Below, piece after piece: positions 11,855-24,500 of a stretch of 64,000 bases of DNA (positions within the stretch are counted from its first letter, which is position 1; each line of letters begins with the position of its first letter). The DNA comes from Membranipora membranacea (Eukaryota; Bryozoa; Gymnolaemata; Cheilostomatida; Membraniporidae), in assembly GCA_914767715.1 (NCBI GenBank), contig OU612067.1, positions 10,106,001 through 10,170,000 of the forward strand. The letters run 5' to 3'. The notes under the pieces are model-generated. The model did not search any database, was not told the origin of the DNA, and was given only the letters and a program-made list of their open reading frames with translations. A program made the position numbers and the translations under genes.

Positions 11855-13019
11855 CACAATTTTTCCTTCTGATTTTCATTACAATTAAGATATACAACAG
11901 GAACCCAGGGAGCAACTAATTTCACCAAATAAGACTGCCTACAGGCCCTAGGAGTTGTCGAATATTTAGGTGATAACCGATAATAATCACTTTTCCTAAT
12001 ACTTTTTTTCACATGTCTTCACATCTCACATGTCTTCACGGTTCACATGTCAAGAGTGAACCAAATTGAAATAATACAACGTATTCTTACTTTGCATTAT
12101 AGCAACTTAAGATTTAACAATGTTATTGTGACGAGGCGCCTTGAAGCGAGCATAATCAAATCTTACACTTACAACCCATCGTCTCAAAGAAGACTGCCTT
12201 TGCTTCTATATGTATGTTGTTCTCAGATTCAGGGCAATCAAACAAAGGTCTGGTGATTTTAGAATTCCCACAAATCAATAGACAGTGGTCACATGATTAT
12301 TACTTGTGGCAACAAACTTGGTCAACTATGTCGGAGTTGTCATGTCTTTCTAGAAGGCTAGACAACCCTGAAATCTGGAAATGCAATAGGATACTAGATA
12401 CTGTGTTTTGGATTGATTGCAGTCTGAAAAACAACTTAAGGAAAGTTTGATTATCTGACCTCATGTTTATAAATGATTGGCCTGACTTGGAAACAAGAAG
12501 AATTGGATTTCGTGTTGGAATAACAGTTTTGAAACATTTTTCACAGCTGCAAACCTAGAATGAACTAAATCAAACAATTGGAATCATTGACCCCATTAAA
12601 ACAGTTGAATTGTGTATTTTAACAGAGCTGTAAAATTGAACACAAAAATTAAAGAAGAATATGATATATTTTAATGTAGTGAAAAACATATTTTGTGCGG
12701 GGTAAATGAAAAAACTACAAATTGATTAAACAATATCAAAACTTTGTACAGCTCAGTGCATCCATCATTCAATATAATTTAGATTATCAATGAAGTTTCT
12801 AACAATTTATTGCTGTGGTTCTACACAAAGTTTATTAGGGATCCATTAATTGGCCTTAATATAAAAAATAGCATGTGAATGGGACTCTATGATGGGAAGT
12901 GCTATGAATAGCCTATTGTAGGCTACAAACAACATTACTTTTTAATATAGCCATCTGGTTTCATACAAAGGCATTACCATTACCATTACCAATGGCGTAT
13001 GTGATATAGCATTGACTTG
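11855..13019. other. Intergenic stretch, nothing recognised
   Basis: Short frames at 12047-12256 and 12214-12450 lack recognisable domains. A short ATTACC microsatellite lies at 12972-12991. Confidence 0.4.
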
Positions 13020-13427
13020 ATGGCTCAATTAAAGTTGACAATAATAACTTTCCTCATTAATGTTCTAGATGACACCATCTTCATAGAAGAGCGTTCCACT
13101 TCACTGATTTCATCGGGTAGACAAATTAAACATGTCAGAAAAGAAGGATATTGTAAAACTCACTGTGCAGCAAACTCATCATGTGATGTGTACAGCTACA
13201 ACACAGATACATCTTCCTGCTATCTGTCATCTGAGGCAAAGGCAGTAATGAGTGACTGGACTGAAAAACCAGTTTCAGTGAAAATGTCCTTTAAGAAAAA
13301 ACTAGGAATTGAGTACGACAATGGATGTCAGACTATCTCTTGGTCAGATTGTTTGCTTGAAATATTGATAATCATAAGGATCAGTGAGGGTATCATGGAG
13401 GTATTACCTGAGTATTTATTATCTTGA
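13020..13427 (+). CDS. PAN/apple-domain secreted or surface protein, first exon (partial model)
   Basis: The likely start is the ATG at 13020. Residues 1-20 (AQLKLTIITFLINVL) form a signal peptide. Then a compact cysteine pattern, YCKTHCAANSSCDVYSYN followed by SSCYLS, matches the core of PAN/apple modules (two close cysteines, a third before an aromatic-rich strand, and C-x-L after it). The frame remains open to 13427, but the stretch after about 13310 looks less like domain sequence, so a splice donor (for example a gta near 13314) may end the exon earlier. An acceptor-like site at 13428-13433 opens a short downstream frame with CPGVPDDRGNC. PAN domains bind proteins or carbohydrates; no partner can be inferred here. 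Confidence 0.55.
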   Translation: MAQLKLTIITFLINVLDDTIFIEERSTSLISSGRQIKHVRKEGYCKTHCAANSSCDVYSYNTDTSSCYLSSEAKAVMSDWTEKPVSVKMSFKKKLGIEYDNGCQTISWSDCLLEILIIIRISEGIMEVLPEYLLS

Positions 13428-13810
13428 CAGCTTGCCCAGGAGTACCTGATGATAGAGGAAATTGCTAATTCTTCATTAGATCAATGAACAATTGGTTGGA
13501 ATCCAGAAATTTGTGTAAAGAGCAGAATTCAGATGCTGATCTGGCAGTGTTGCCAAATGGTGAGGAGGTCGAGCCCTAGAGACTATCTTTCTACAGAAAG
13601 GTAACAATCTAACAATATCAATTGAAATAAGGTCATTAGGTTACAACTATCTTACATAATCTAAAACTGTAGCTACCCACGCAGTATTTTCCATAGGATT
13701 GGGTCACTTTTAGTCAGGCCAGTGGCATAGGATAGCAAGGTAAGATCGGCCAGATCCCCAAGATCATCATATATGGGTCGGTGGTAATCAAACAGAAACG
13801 GCAACTCGAA

Positions 13811-14430
13811 GCTACATCCCAGCAAACGCAAAATGTTTTTAAAATGTTTTGTACCTCGTGATAATGTTGTGATCGGGCAATTGCATTCAAGAGCATACTC
13901 CCTGATATTGTTGTATGATATTGGGTTGACTGGCTGAAACGCAGCTCATTGGAGATATCATATTATTGTGTTTAAAACATCGCCTCAAAATGTTATTCCC
14001 ATCACCTCACAAAATTATTTTTTGTAACATTATCAGCAAGTTTTGACATAACGCTCTAACGACAAGCTATCCAAAATTTTCCCATAACTCCAATATAATA
14101 TCTAGCAATATTGATATCCAATGTCTTTGTTTTAACAATTTTGTGTAACATTATCCACCTGTTGTGACATAACGTTCTAACGAGAAGTTTTCCAAAATGC
14201 TATGATAACTCCGATATAATATCCAGCATGATTGATATGCCATGTCCTTGTTGTAACAAGGTGCACCGACTGTTACTGTAACATCTAGTGGAATTGACTA
14301 TAATATGGCAATTTGACAAAAATGCTTTCATGACACTCTGTTAATGTTCTGAATGACTTCGTGGAATGACATCACTACAACTTCTTGAAGCTTATCCAGC
14401 AATAACATCATGGCAAAACAGGTGTAAAAT
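13811..14430. mobile_element. MITE-like element, one end visible, with internal 120-bp direct repeat
   Basis: The left end CCCAGCAAACGCAAAATG (from 13812) matches, in inverted orientation, the end at 28425-28441. Inside, a 120-bp unit starting GTAACATTATC occurs twice (14024 and 14144) with the recurring phrase CATAACGYTCTAACG. No right terminus was found, so the borders are approximate. Confidence 0.5.
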
Positions 14431-15812
14431 TGTTCTCTCAAAATCATTTTGTAACCTGATCAAAACAATATCAATGAATAATCATCAGTAATTATATGAT
14501 TACTGTGTCTCAGAGCTTTGCAAAATTTTATCAATAGATATTACAGATAGTATATTTTATTATCTTTCATTTTATCTGTTTAGAAACATTTATTCTGACT
14601 GCAACTTGTGAGTGAATAAGTGGTTTCCTCCATTTGAACAGCATATTTTTAGTTGTGGGAGGATTTTAGGCTAATGAGGCTTGGGTCAACGTCCGGTTGA
14701 GTGTGGTTTACAGGATTGAACAACTTTTTGTGAAAGGTTGATAGTCATGCTGCATCCCATCATGCTGGGCTTTGACGATTGGCTGTATTTTGCTGCAAGG
14801 CACGCAGCTGAGTTTAACGAGGTTTTATGTTTGTGTTGCGAGTTCATATCATGTTCACCGTCTACCATATGTCCACAAGCAGTGCGAATAATAACCACCA
14901 TACCAGTTCTAATTTGTTCTGAAAAATTGACATTTCTAACTCTCATTTTATGCGTATGTCACATGGGCTTATGCAAAATTAACATACGGTGATGAATTGG
15001 GAGTTGTTCTCTCATGAACCATAATGTCATTGGGACTGCATTACGTTTATCATCTAAGCATAACCCAGGAATTAAACACAGATGCTACAATTCCGTACGC
15101 AAACTGGTTGGACCACATGCCATCGGAATTTTAACTTCATGAAGGAAGATCATGTACAATAATATTAGCTGCTTTGAATTGGAAGATAGGAACCATACAA
15201 TATGACTTTTTGTTGACTATGCAGGAATGTGCACAGCAGCGTATCAAGTTTGAGAACTACCGCTATTTCTGTTTCAAGGTTTAAAATCTGATGTCACAAA
15301 GACAATCAGCCATACATTTAATAACACAAAATTACACCCGTACACGTGGGCACCGCAACTGCCCTATATTTAATAAATTGCCTTGCTTGCTTCAACATAA
15401 ATCACTGTAGAATACAAATCCTTGAATTTGGAGAAAAACTATTGTAAACAATTTTATGCACACGCTTAACAAAGATTTGCTCCCACTTGCATAAAAAATC
15501 ACATTTATACATTGTTCGAATAAATTCCTAAGGTTCAAGGATTCCACACCATGCAATAATTGTTCATCACCTGAGGGATTGCCCATTGGGCACTATTGAA
15601 TTACTTTTAGGGCCTGGTGTTGTCTGAATAAGTGGAAATTATATATAAAAAAAAGCGATGCTCGAAGCTTTTCTTGATCTATTGTGAGGAGAAAACTCTG
15701 AGAAGGGCACAATCGGATCGTTAATCCTGATTGACCACTATGGCTAGATTTGACCTGAAGGCAGTCAGGGTAGAAATAGTTTGCAGGCAAACCAACAATA
15801 AACAATAGTGAT
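14431..15812. other. Intergenic stretch, nothing recognised
   Basis: Only short frames without domain content (for example 14738-14992 and 15392-15586). Confidence 0.4.
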
Positions 15813-15820
15813 CACTACAT

Positions 15821-17229
15821 CATAGGTGCCCAAACTTGTCCTACCATGGGTCATATTCGCAGTTTAGAAAATGTCCGTGGGCCAAGAGTAGTTATGCTTG
15901 GTGATTATTGATAGTTGCTAGGAGGCCCATAACAAATATTTTGCTTCATAATTTTGAACATTGCATGAGGAAATAATTTTTGGGGCTAGTGAACTGACTA
16001 ATCCAAATGATCACATGTCCTGGTTGTTGGTTTTACCTCATGGTGGTACTAAGGTGACCGTCCATGACGACTACTTTTGTAGACGCTACCAGAGCAGCCC
16101 CTTTTAGAGATAAGGGATAGATATCAATATCAATTACTCACTGTCTGTTTTATATCATAATTACCACTAACTCAATAGATATCCAAATTTACCATTAACT
16201 CAACCTGCACAATTAATAAGTCTAGATATTGAAAACTCTCTAAGATACTTCATTTTATGTCTATTAAAAGTCAAAGTTAAAAAATTGTATAAGTCAAAAC
16301 TCAACTATAAGTTTAAAACTCAACTAACCGACTCTCTATGAATATCAAAGTTCTCATTTATATAGGCAGCGGTCACAACACCAGGTCTACGTGGACACAC
16401 AATCAAAAGGTACAAGTCATATATAATAGTCCGATAAAATCAGAATGGTTTGATAACAACATAATTCTACGGCGGGAAACCGGCTTAGATCAAAAGGATG
16501 AAGCTATTTTTTGAACTATAAAATCAAAGTTTTATGCAATATTTTCTTGTGGAGGGTGAAAGAAGAGGTAATAATGTTACGGCATACGAGATTTTGTCTA
16601 TCTGGCACCCAAGGATCAAACGATTTGTTGAACTATAAAATTACAGTTTTATGTAACATTTTCTTGCGTAGGGTGAACAATCAGGTAGATTACGGCATAA
16701 AGGACTTTGTCTGTCTGGCGGCTGACTTATTATTTAATATTGTTACGTCAGGATCTATCCAGCGGCTGACTCTAACTAGGTTATGTGCAAAGAGAATACA
16801 AAAACTGCTTTGTTCAATCCACAACACTGGTTGAGGATTTTTCAAAACTGATTCCATTCGGAAAATTAGCAAATGAGCGAATAAGAGGGCGGCTTATAAA
16901 AACGGGAGAATCACAACCATTCAGGGGCGTATTGTAATTATTTTTGATGTAGAGAACTAATTCAACAAGCGGGAATTTTTTTGGTGTCCTTTTCTTGCAG
17001 ACTGATGTTCTCTAGTTCTGTTCTCTATTCAGTTGTAGGCCAATCCATGTAAGTTTTTTCAGAAAACAGACCATGTTGCATGGTATGAGTTATCAGGTAT
17101 GAGTTATCAGGACATTTGCGCCCGCATGAATTATCGCCGTTTGTAGAGTGTCACGATGGCAATTGAGCCACTTAAATTTGCTAGTTGTGGGCCACATTTG
17201 GCCCATGGGCCCCAATTTGGACACCCTTG
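15821..17229. mobile_element. hAT-like non-autonomous element (1409 bp) with 8-bp target duplication CACTACAT
   Basis: Perfect 8-bp direct repeats CACTACAT flank it (15813-15820 and 17230-17237). The left end CATAGGTGCCCAAACT and the complement of the right end, CAAGGGTGTCCAAATT, form an imperfect TIR of the CAnnGGTGnCCAAA type typical of hAT elements, followed on both sides by GGGCC-containing subterminal sequence. Inside, a segment starting TTGAACTATAAAAT is repeated at about 16512 and 16628 and underlies the 107-codon frame at 16511-16834, which does not resemble a transposase. Confidence 0.75.
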
Positions 17230-17239
17230 CACTACATAG

Positions 17240-20200
17240 TCATGGTTTGAAGTTAAAATCTGGTTTTCAGTCTTCCTAAAATTTAAACGAATTATAAAGT
17301 ACATTTAGTACAAAAATGATCACATTTACATGTTCACTTTTGAAATCTCAGCAAACGACAATTCAACTTTGAGACATGCATAATGATTGATAGGGTTTGC
17401 TCCTCACACTTACATAGAAATAAATTAATCAAGGGTAAGTCCAACAAAAGAACTTTGCTTGCGAAGTGTTTGAGGATAAATACCATCAATCAATCAAGCA
17501 ATTTATCAGTTCACAATGTATTACAAGTGTATCCCTAAAACTTCCGCCTCCATTACACATCGGCAATCTAGACAACAAATTAGTTATTTTGGTATCACAT
17601 TTATACGCGGCTGTCTGCGCTGAAGGTAAAAAGCTCACATTTAAAAATCAGAAATTGAAATTCTAGCGATACATACTATAGAAATGATTCCTAAGAGAAT
17701 GATTTACAGGGTCGATTTCTCCCTTTTGATTGTGACCCTGCCATCTTTTACCAAAGCGCCTAAGTAAACCCAGCTGAGGGGTTAGGGGGCGCTGGAAGCC
17801 TACCCAACGGGGTTCGGCACAGAGCCCCGGCCCCAAAGCCTAGAGAGCAATTTTGGGCCTTTGCATTGCATTGACTGGGTTTTGTAGGAGTGTCTCAGGT
17901 GAAAATTCACAAGCAGATTACTAAAAGAATAAAGCAGTCAACCTAAATAGTATGGAACCTACAGCCACGATCGCCATCCCGAACGCCATTAAGGGCTGCC
18001 TGTGGGTTGTTTTTTGTTGTAATCTATCTTATCATACAATCAAGGTGCTTGTCAATTAGATCAGGAATAATTCTGCCTGGTATCATACCTAATAACCTAA
18101 AGCAAGACATGAGTATTCCAAATGACAGCGCCTTAATCGGCCGCCTGTATATCAACGATGTGTTTTTTCCGAGGAAGATCAATTAAATTAGCTTGAGCAG
18201 ACACAGCTGAATTTTATTGTGAAAAAACTACTGAGCTTAGCTGACATTGAACAAGAGAAAATCACAGATGAGTATGGGCTAATAAATTCTGTGTTAATTT
18301 GGCCTCAGTTCAATCTGTGCTAAATAAGGGACAGTTTGTTGACACCCTCTGATTATTATGATTATAACACTGGGCTAATACAACTCACTGCTAAGCTTCT
18401 GATCCCACTGTTGAATAGAGTTGATGATTGACTGTCCATTCATACAGTTATAAAATTGTCAATGTAAATAAACATACATCATCTTGTATTGTCATTTACA
18501 TGAAATAGGCCTATATTATGTAACTTTGGGGTGTGGTGGTATACTATAGAACATTCCTGTTGCTCTCTTCCACTGGTCAAGCCTGCGGCGTAACCAGTTG
18601 ATCAGGAGCGACTCGGAATGCAGGCAAATGGACCAAACTTGGTCTAGTATACTAGGACATGGCCCTTATATTTTAATTAAGAGGTAACATGAGTGAATAT
18701 AATTAGGCTGAGTATTATGTAACCTCAAGGTCAGATTATCAAACCATTACTGGCTAGGTTTCATCTGGCTGAAAAGTGGGATGGCAGTCATAAGATCAAA
18801 GTGATAAACATCATGAAATTCCTTTGCCTTGATAATGATCGATCAATCACATGCAGGTATGGTGTAAGACTACCTGTCATACATGACAAGTTGGCAGACC
18901 CAGAAATCAGGAGGTCTCCAAGGACGAACTATAAACCCGGACTACCACTCTGCGTCCAAGAGTGTGGATGCAATTTAGGCCTAGTGTATAATATTTCCAA
19001 GCCAAAACTTGACTGTAAATTTTGTTAATTGCATAATTTTACCTCAATAGGTGGATGAAATTGTCTTGATTTAACCAACTTGGGAGGAGCAGCCTTAACA
19101 ACACTGGTAGGTAAGGCTCGAATATTGAATAGCCACTTACAATACGTAATGTTAATAAGCAAATACATAGGTATGTGTACTGTGATGGTAGGAGAACACA
19201 GTAACTCTTGCAAAGGGTAGCTTCAAAAACTTTCTGAGTAAAGGTAGCTGAAAAAGGGAGGAGAAAGGGAGATAGGGAGGGGATGGGAATTACCCCTAAA
19301 AACTGGGAGCCTCCCTACCAAAAAGGGAGACTTGTCAGGTATGCTACCTGCATGTGATCACAGAGTAAGGATATATATATATATATATCCTTACTCTGTG
19401 ATCATAATGCTGTTGACTGTAGTAATTATTTTTTCTAAGTTTGCATTTGACATGATCTGGCAACTGTCAGTGCGGGAATCTTCGACTATGTTGTCCTTTT
19501 TATGAACTCAGGGACTGTGGAAATAGTGTGCAAATCCTCTGTCTGTTTAGACAGAATAGTTACGGAATGCACTTTCTATTGAATAAGTCAGAGTCATACA
19601 CTTAGGTGCAAGATTTACTAGCTTACAGACTATGGATGATAATATCTCGCATTATTCAATTTCCATAGGCTAAGTAATTGGCTCATCCAACATTCCCTAA
19701 AACCACAAACTGATTGATTCAGCAGACACACGTTTCAAAATGATTATGATGTAAACAATTTCAACAGTTCAATAAAAGGACAGATAATAGTGACTGCAAA
19801 ATAAGCAGTAAGCCCAAAATTGACCAGGGGTCTATGAACAAGGTTTTTAGGCCACATAAATCTGTACGTACAGGGGGGGGGAGTTTTCCTAGTTTTCGGC
19901 ACATTCTACTGCTCAATAATTTATTTTTAACTGTTACCAGTTCCTAGTCTAATTTAAGCTCGACAAATCTTCATCCATGCTTTTTATATTGACCCAGGAC
20001 GATTAAATGAGGCTAGGGTGTCAACTAAAATTTTTAATAATTTTTATACCCTTGTATACTGCTGCATTCCTATTCTGCTGTGATAGAATTAACAGAGTAT
20101 GGAGTTTTGCAAAAAAACGATAAAGAAAATCGGAATCAATATAACACATCACATGTAATAATCTGTGGAGTGCCAAAGAAAACTATTTCTTTGTTTGTAA

Positions 20201-21536
20201 AGAAACAGGGAAAGGTCGAGACTTGATATAATTTATTACTTATTGGTTATTTCTGAGCGATGAATGAAATAAAAAAAACGACATGAAATTAAAAAGTCTA
20301 CTTAAATGAAAAGCAAATTATATCGGCGAGTGAAAAAACTGTCAAATTGCTATACAGCAGCATTTTGTTCAATGTTGATGTGTGTTTCGTGACACTAGTA
20401 TAGACCTTATAACATGAATTAGCACTGCAGCGCACTGATGATTAATTATGCTTACTGCAACTGCTAACTGCAATTATGCTAACTGCATAATACAGAGGCA
20501 CTACACAAATGATCATTGTGTAGACCACAACAAATACCTTATGCTATCAGGACCTATGATATTATCTATAATAATAGCAAAATTTATAAATAGCACATAT
20601 GGATTACATTGACCTAGCTCAGTGTCAATCCTCTGGCATCCTGTGACATCATGCATCTAACCCTAGCATAAAACATCTTGCTAAAATTTTACAGTATTTT
20701 CCGACTGTTCAGATGTTTTACCCAATCGCGGGCACTTGGTGTCATGGTGTCAGGTAATCAAGACACAGTCTTTTTCTGTGATTTGGTTCCGCTTTTTCGA
20801 TGTTTGCCAGATTATAGGCAGTACCTAACTACTTGCATGTCCAAGCATGTCAAAGCATGATTTCCAAGCAATAGCATAATACTAATTAAATAGTACATCT
20901 CCAAACAAGCTTTGATCTTTTGAGTGAATAATTTGGCCATTAATTTGACACTTGTTACCTGGTTATTTCGGAAAGTTTTATATTCGACTTTTAAACGTTT
21001 GCAGGGAAATGAGTATACGAGTCATCATTCTGTCTAATTTACCCAGTCTCCCTATCGTATTTAAATTTTGTGCGAAATACATATTTTAATCAATTAAATA
21101 TTTATGATCTATGTCTGACACAGTTAGCCTATTGATAATCTCATGCAGTTATAGCAATTCTACCCCATATCATTCCTATGCACACATGGTTGGAGCCAAC
21201 AAAACTCGTTCGGGCTTCTTGTTGTACTAAGGTACACAAAGAGACAACATCTTCATGTGTCGACTTTCTATTCATGATGAACACAGACAACAGTTTCATA
21301 CACCCACATGAAAAAATCACAGGGTTATGTGAAATAGAGCTTATTTCAAGAATTGTGTTGTTGCAATATGCGGTCAAAACATTTTATAATTGACCACTAT
21401 TGATAAGCACCCTTGTGACTTGTAAAGCACAGCCAGCCAAATAATTGTAGCTGGCATCAACCACCATCATAGGATACCTCATTCAATTGAAATCTAATCT
21501 GAAAACAACATCAGTCACTCAAACTAGTACAGCAAA
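17240..21536. other. Long intergenic stretch without a supported gene
   Basis: 17740-17860 is locally GC-rich with no identifiable content. A purine-rich tract lies at about 19245-19330. No exon set with consistent phase was found; frames at 17466, 18801 and 20678 have no recognised domain. Confidence 0.4.
19355..19404. repeat. Perfect 50-bp palindrome with alternating TA core
   Basis: TGATCACAGAGTAAGGAT is followed by an (AT)n core and then its exact complement ending TGATCA. It would extrude as a hairpin. It may be a short foldback insertion or an expanded AT microsatellite inside an inverted repeat. Confidence 0.85.
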
Positions 21537-24500
21537 ATGGCTCCAAAAGCACCATTGTATTACATCGTCAGCTCCATTTGAAGAGAGGAAGTAAGCATTG
21601 TTAGCAGTAATTGGATCAAAAAGTCAACTTTATTAAAGGAAAAGGACAAGCTAAAACACTCAGTTGTGGTGAGTCATAAATTTTCTTAGCAAAACATTTT
21701 TTTTTAAATTTCCAATATTCAAATATGCAGTTTTATTTTAATGATTTCAAATCTATTTTTTAAGATTTATCAAGTTGGTTTATTTGAAAAGAGTGCCATA
21801 TGGTTGAAATGCCCCAAATACTAATTTTTGGTATACATTGGTGTTTAGCAGCGCCAACATGGATTGACAAGACAAAGCCTCGCAAGTGCATATGCCTTAC
21901 TGGTCTGTGGATATTCCAAATGTTATCTTGGAGTCCTTTCTTATTGACTAGTGTAACAGCTGCTCTGATTATTTTTTCCAGAAATGCTATTGGCCACCAC
22001 CCACCACAAACGGAAAAAGCCTCAGGGAGGAGCATGCATTTCCAGATATTGGCAATTGGACGTTGTATGACGCGAAGATATTGCAGCTTACAGGTAATGA
22101 GACAAAGCTAACATTGTCTACGGCATTGGTTTCAATAATTTATCATGATTGCATCACACTATAGGAAAGTACTATATTACGCCGATAAATTCTTGTGGGA
22201 TATCCCATTCACTTGGTATTATCGGCTGTGGAATCTTTTAATCTTCGAGGGTGGTTATAGCGGAGATTATAGCTCAAAAAATAATTTCTAAAATGAGAGA
22301 TTTTCAAAAAAAAGCACAGCTGATACATATATCCTCAGTAACAGGATGGAACTCGGAGTTGCAACCTCAGTCAATTCATATGTATTTGAGCGCTGCACAC
22401 ATAACATGACCACCGCATGCACAATAGAGCCAAACTTAAGTTCAATCTACAAAAGTTTGCAGTATTAAGCAAGATCGTGTTGCAAACATATGCCAGCATC
22501 CCTCTCACTAAAATGTTACGCATTTTCTTTCCAGAGGACCACGAAAAGGCCAAGGTGTATGAGTCGCAAGCAAGAAAGAAGGATGATATCACTACTGGTT
22601 AGTTAAACTTTACACAAAAATATAAATAAATATAACTGATGTCCCCAGCAATGTGGTTGCTGTTAGGTTGGAGGTAATGGTTCGGTTTAAAGGCTGTCCT
22701 TTCCTATGTCTGAATTAATTACTATCACTAAGCATCAATATTTACACTAAGGATTAAGGTAAAATCTCATCCAAAATTCTTCAACTGCTTCTTCTGTGTT
22801 GCTGAGACATCAAAATTTTCTATCCTCAACAACCAGGAATCAGAATGGGGTAATTCTAAAAAAATTTGTCAATCATTCAAAGAAATATTCACATGGCCTG
22901 ACATTCAAATCAAGTGTCTGCGCTTTCGACCATTGAAAACTCAGGGAACAGCACTGCATATGTATATATTTAGTCCTGTTTGATCTCGATGCTTCACAGG
23001 TCGCTGTACTGCTACATAAAAATTGGTGCTGCTTAAGATTTCCCTTGTAAAAAGAGTCAAGGATATTTATTTTAGGAATTCTTACAAGTATTTGGGTTGT
23101 TGGATGTTGTCAATATAAACTATTGGCGAGGCAATTTATTTCTGGTAAACAAGCGCAGACTGAACTAATGATTTCATACCACAAACAGGTTAACATTGAT
23201 GTTTTGGTTTGAAAATGCTGTGTTTATGTAGATACAGAGGCTGGTGAACAAAGCTTGAGGAAACAAACTCTGTCATCTCCCCAGCGAATTCAGAAGGACC
23301 CTAGTAAGTGTATGCAACATTCTTTTATTTTCACATTTAATTTAGGGCATGCAGTTGCGGTTGGTTGGTTTATGTAGCAAAAAGGACAACTAAATCTTTG
23401 GTTGGGAACTGATAGCAGTAAGGAGTGGTCACTGTCATGATGTGTATGTATGATTTGCAGTACCGGTATCGGTGTTTTGATATTTGGTGTGAGTTGATCA
23501 TTACTATACACGTTATGGCCGGTCTAGGTCTTGCTGCTAGTCAGCGTTTCCTTTATACTGTGATATATATTAAAATGTATCCCACATTGAGCACCATTAT
23601 CGATTTGTTGCACTCAAACCCCTTGCCGGCAATACGGCAATACGTTAAATATGATCTGTGGTTTGTTATGGTCCATATAATAAACAATTTTGTGCCCGGT
23701 GCAATCATTTGACTAAGAAAATAATTCAGTTGTAATTTTTTAAAGATGATGGTGATGGAGAAGAGAGGAATGGTGCAAATGATGACAATAGTACACATGA
23801 TGGCAGTAGTATGGCTATACCACTACCGTCATTTGATCTAAAGACCTCTCATGGTGAGTTATAACTCAAGATTGATTCATGAGATAAAATGCATTACCAA
23901 CTTAAAGACCGATTATAGAAGAATCATGATAGCGGGCCCCACCAGATGCACTTGACTCAGAATTGATTTAATAACCTATAATGTTATTCGAGGCAGCCTC
24001 TTCCCAATATATATGTTCAATGATTCGATATCTCTGATTTTTGCAACACAATAAACTAGCCCAATCATCCGGGCGTTGTTGTAGTCGCAGGAAGGGATCA
24101 TTATTATCAGCCAAGTCTATTTTTGACATTGCCTTGGAGTTGCGATGTCACGGGAAAGGGGTTGACAACTCCGACCATCTGTGAACAATAATTGAAATAC
24201 ACCAGAAGTGCTAAACATCTATTTCTCTCTTGGTATCTTCAATATCAACTAACATCCGTTGACAGTTAACGTCCACGATGGGTTCAATATTTAGATGGTT
24301 TCTGCCAAAGATGAATATCATGGATCCATTTCGGTTCGTTGATAACCCATATTTACATTAAAAGCAGCCACTTTGTTTTGTTGTTAAGTTTAGAGAGAGT
24401 GAAAATACGACTTCAGAATAAGTACCTAACAATTTATCGATTGCTAGCAAAAAAATTCTTTGTTTTTAGATGAAGATCTCATTTCAACTCCGAAAGAAAA

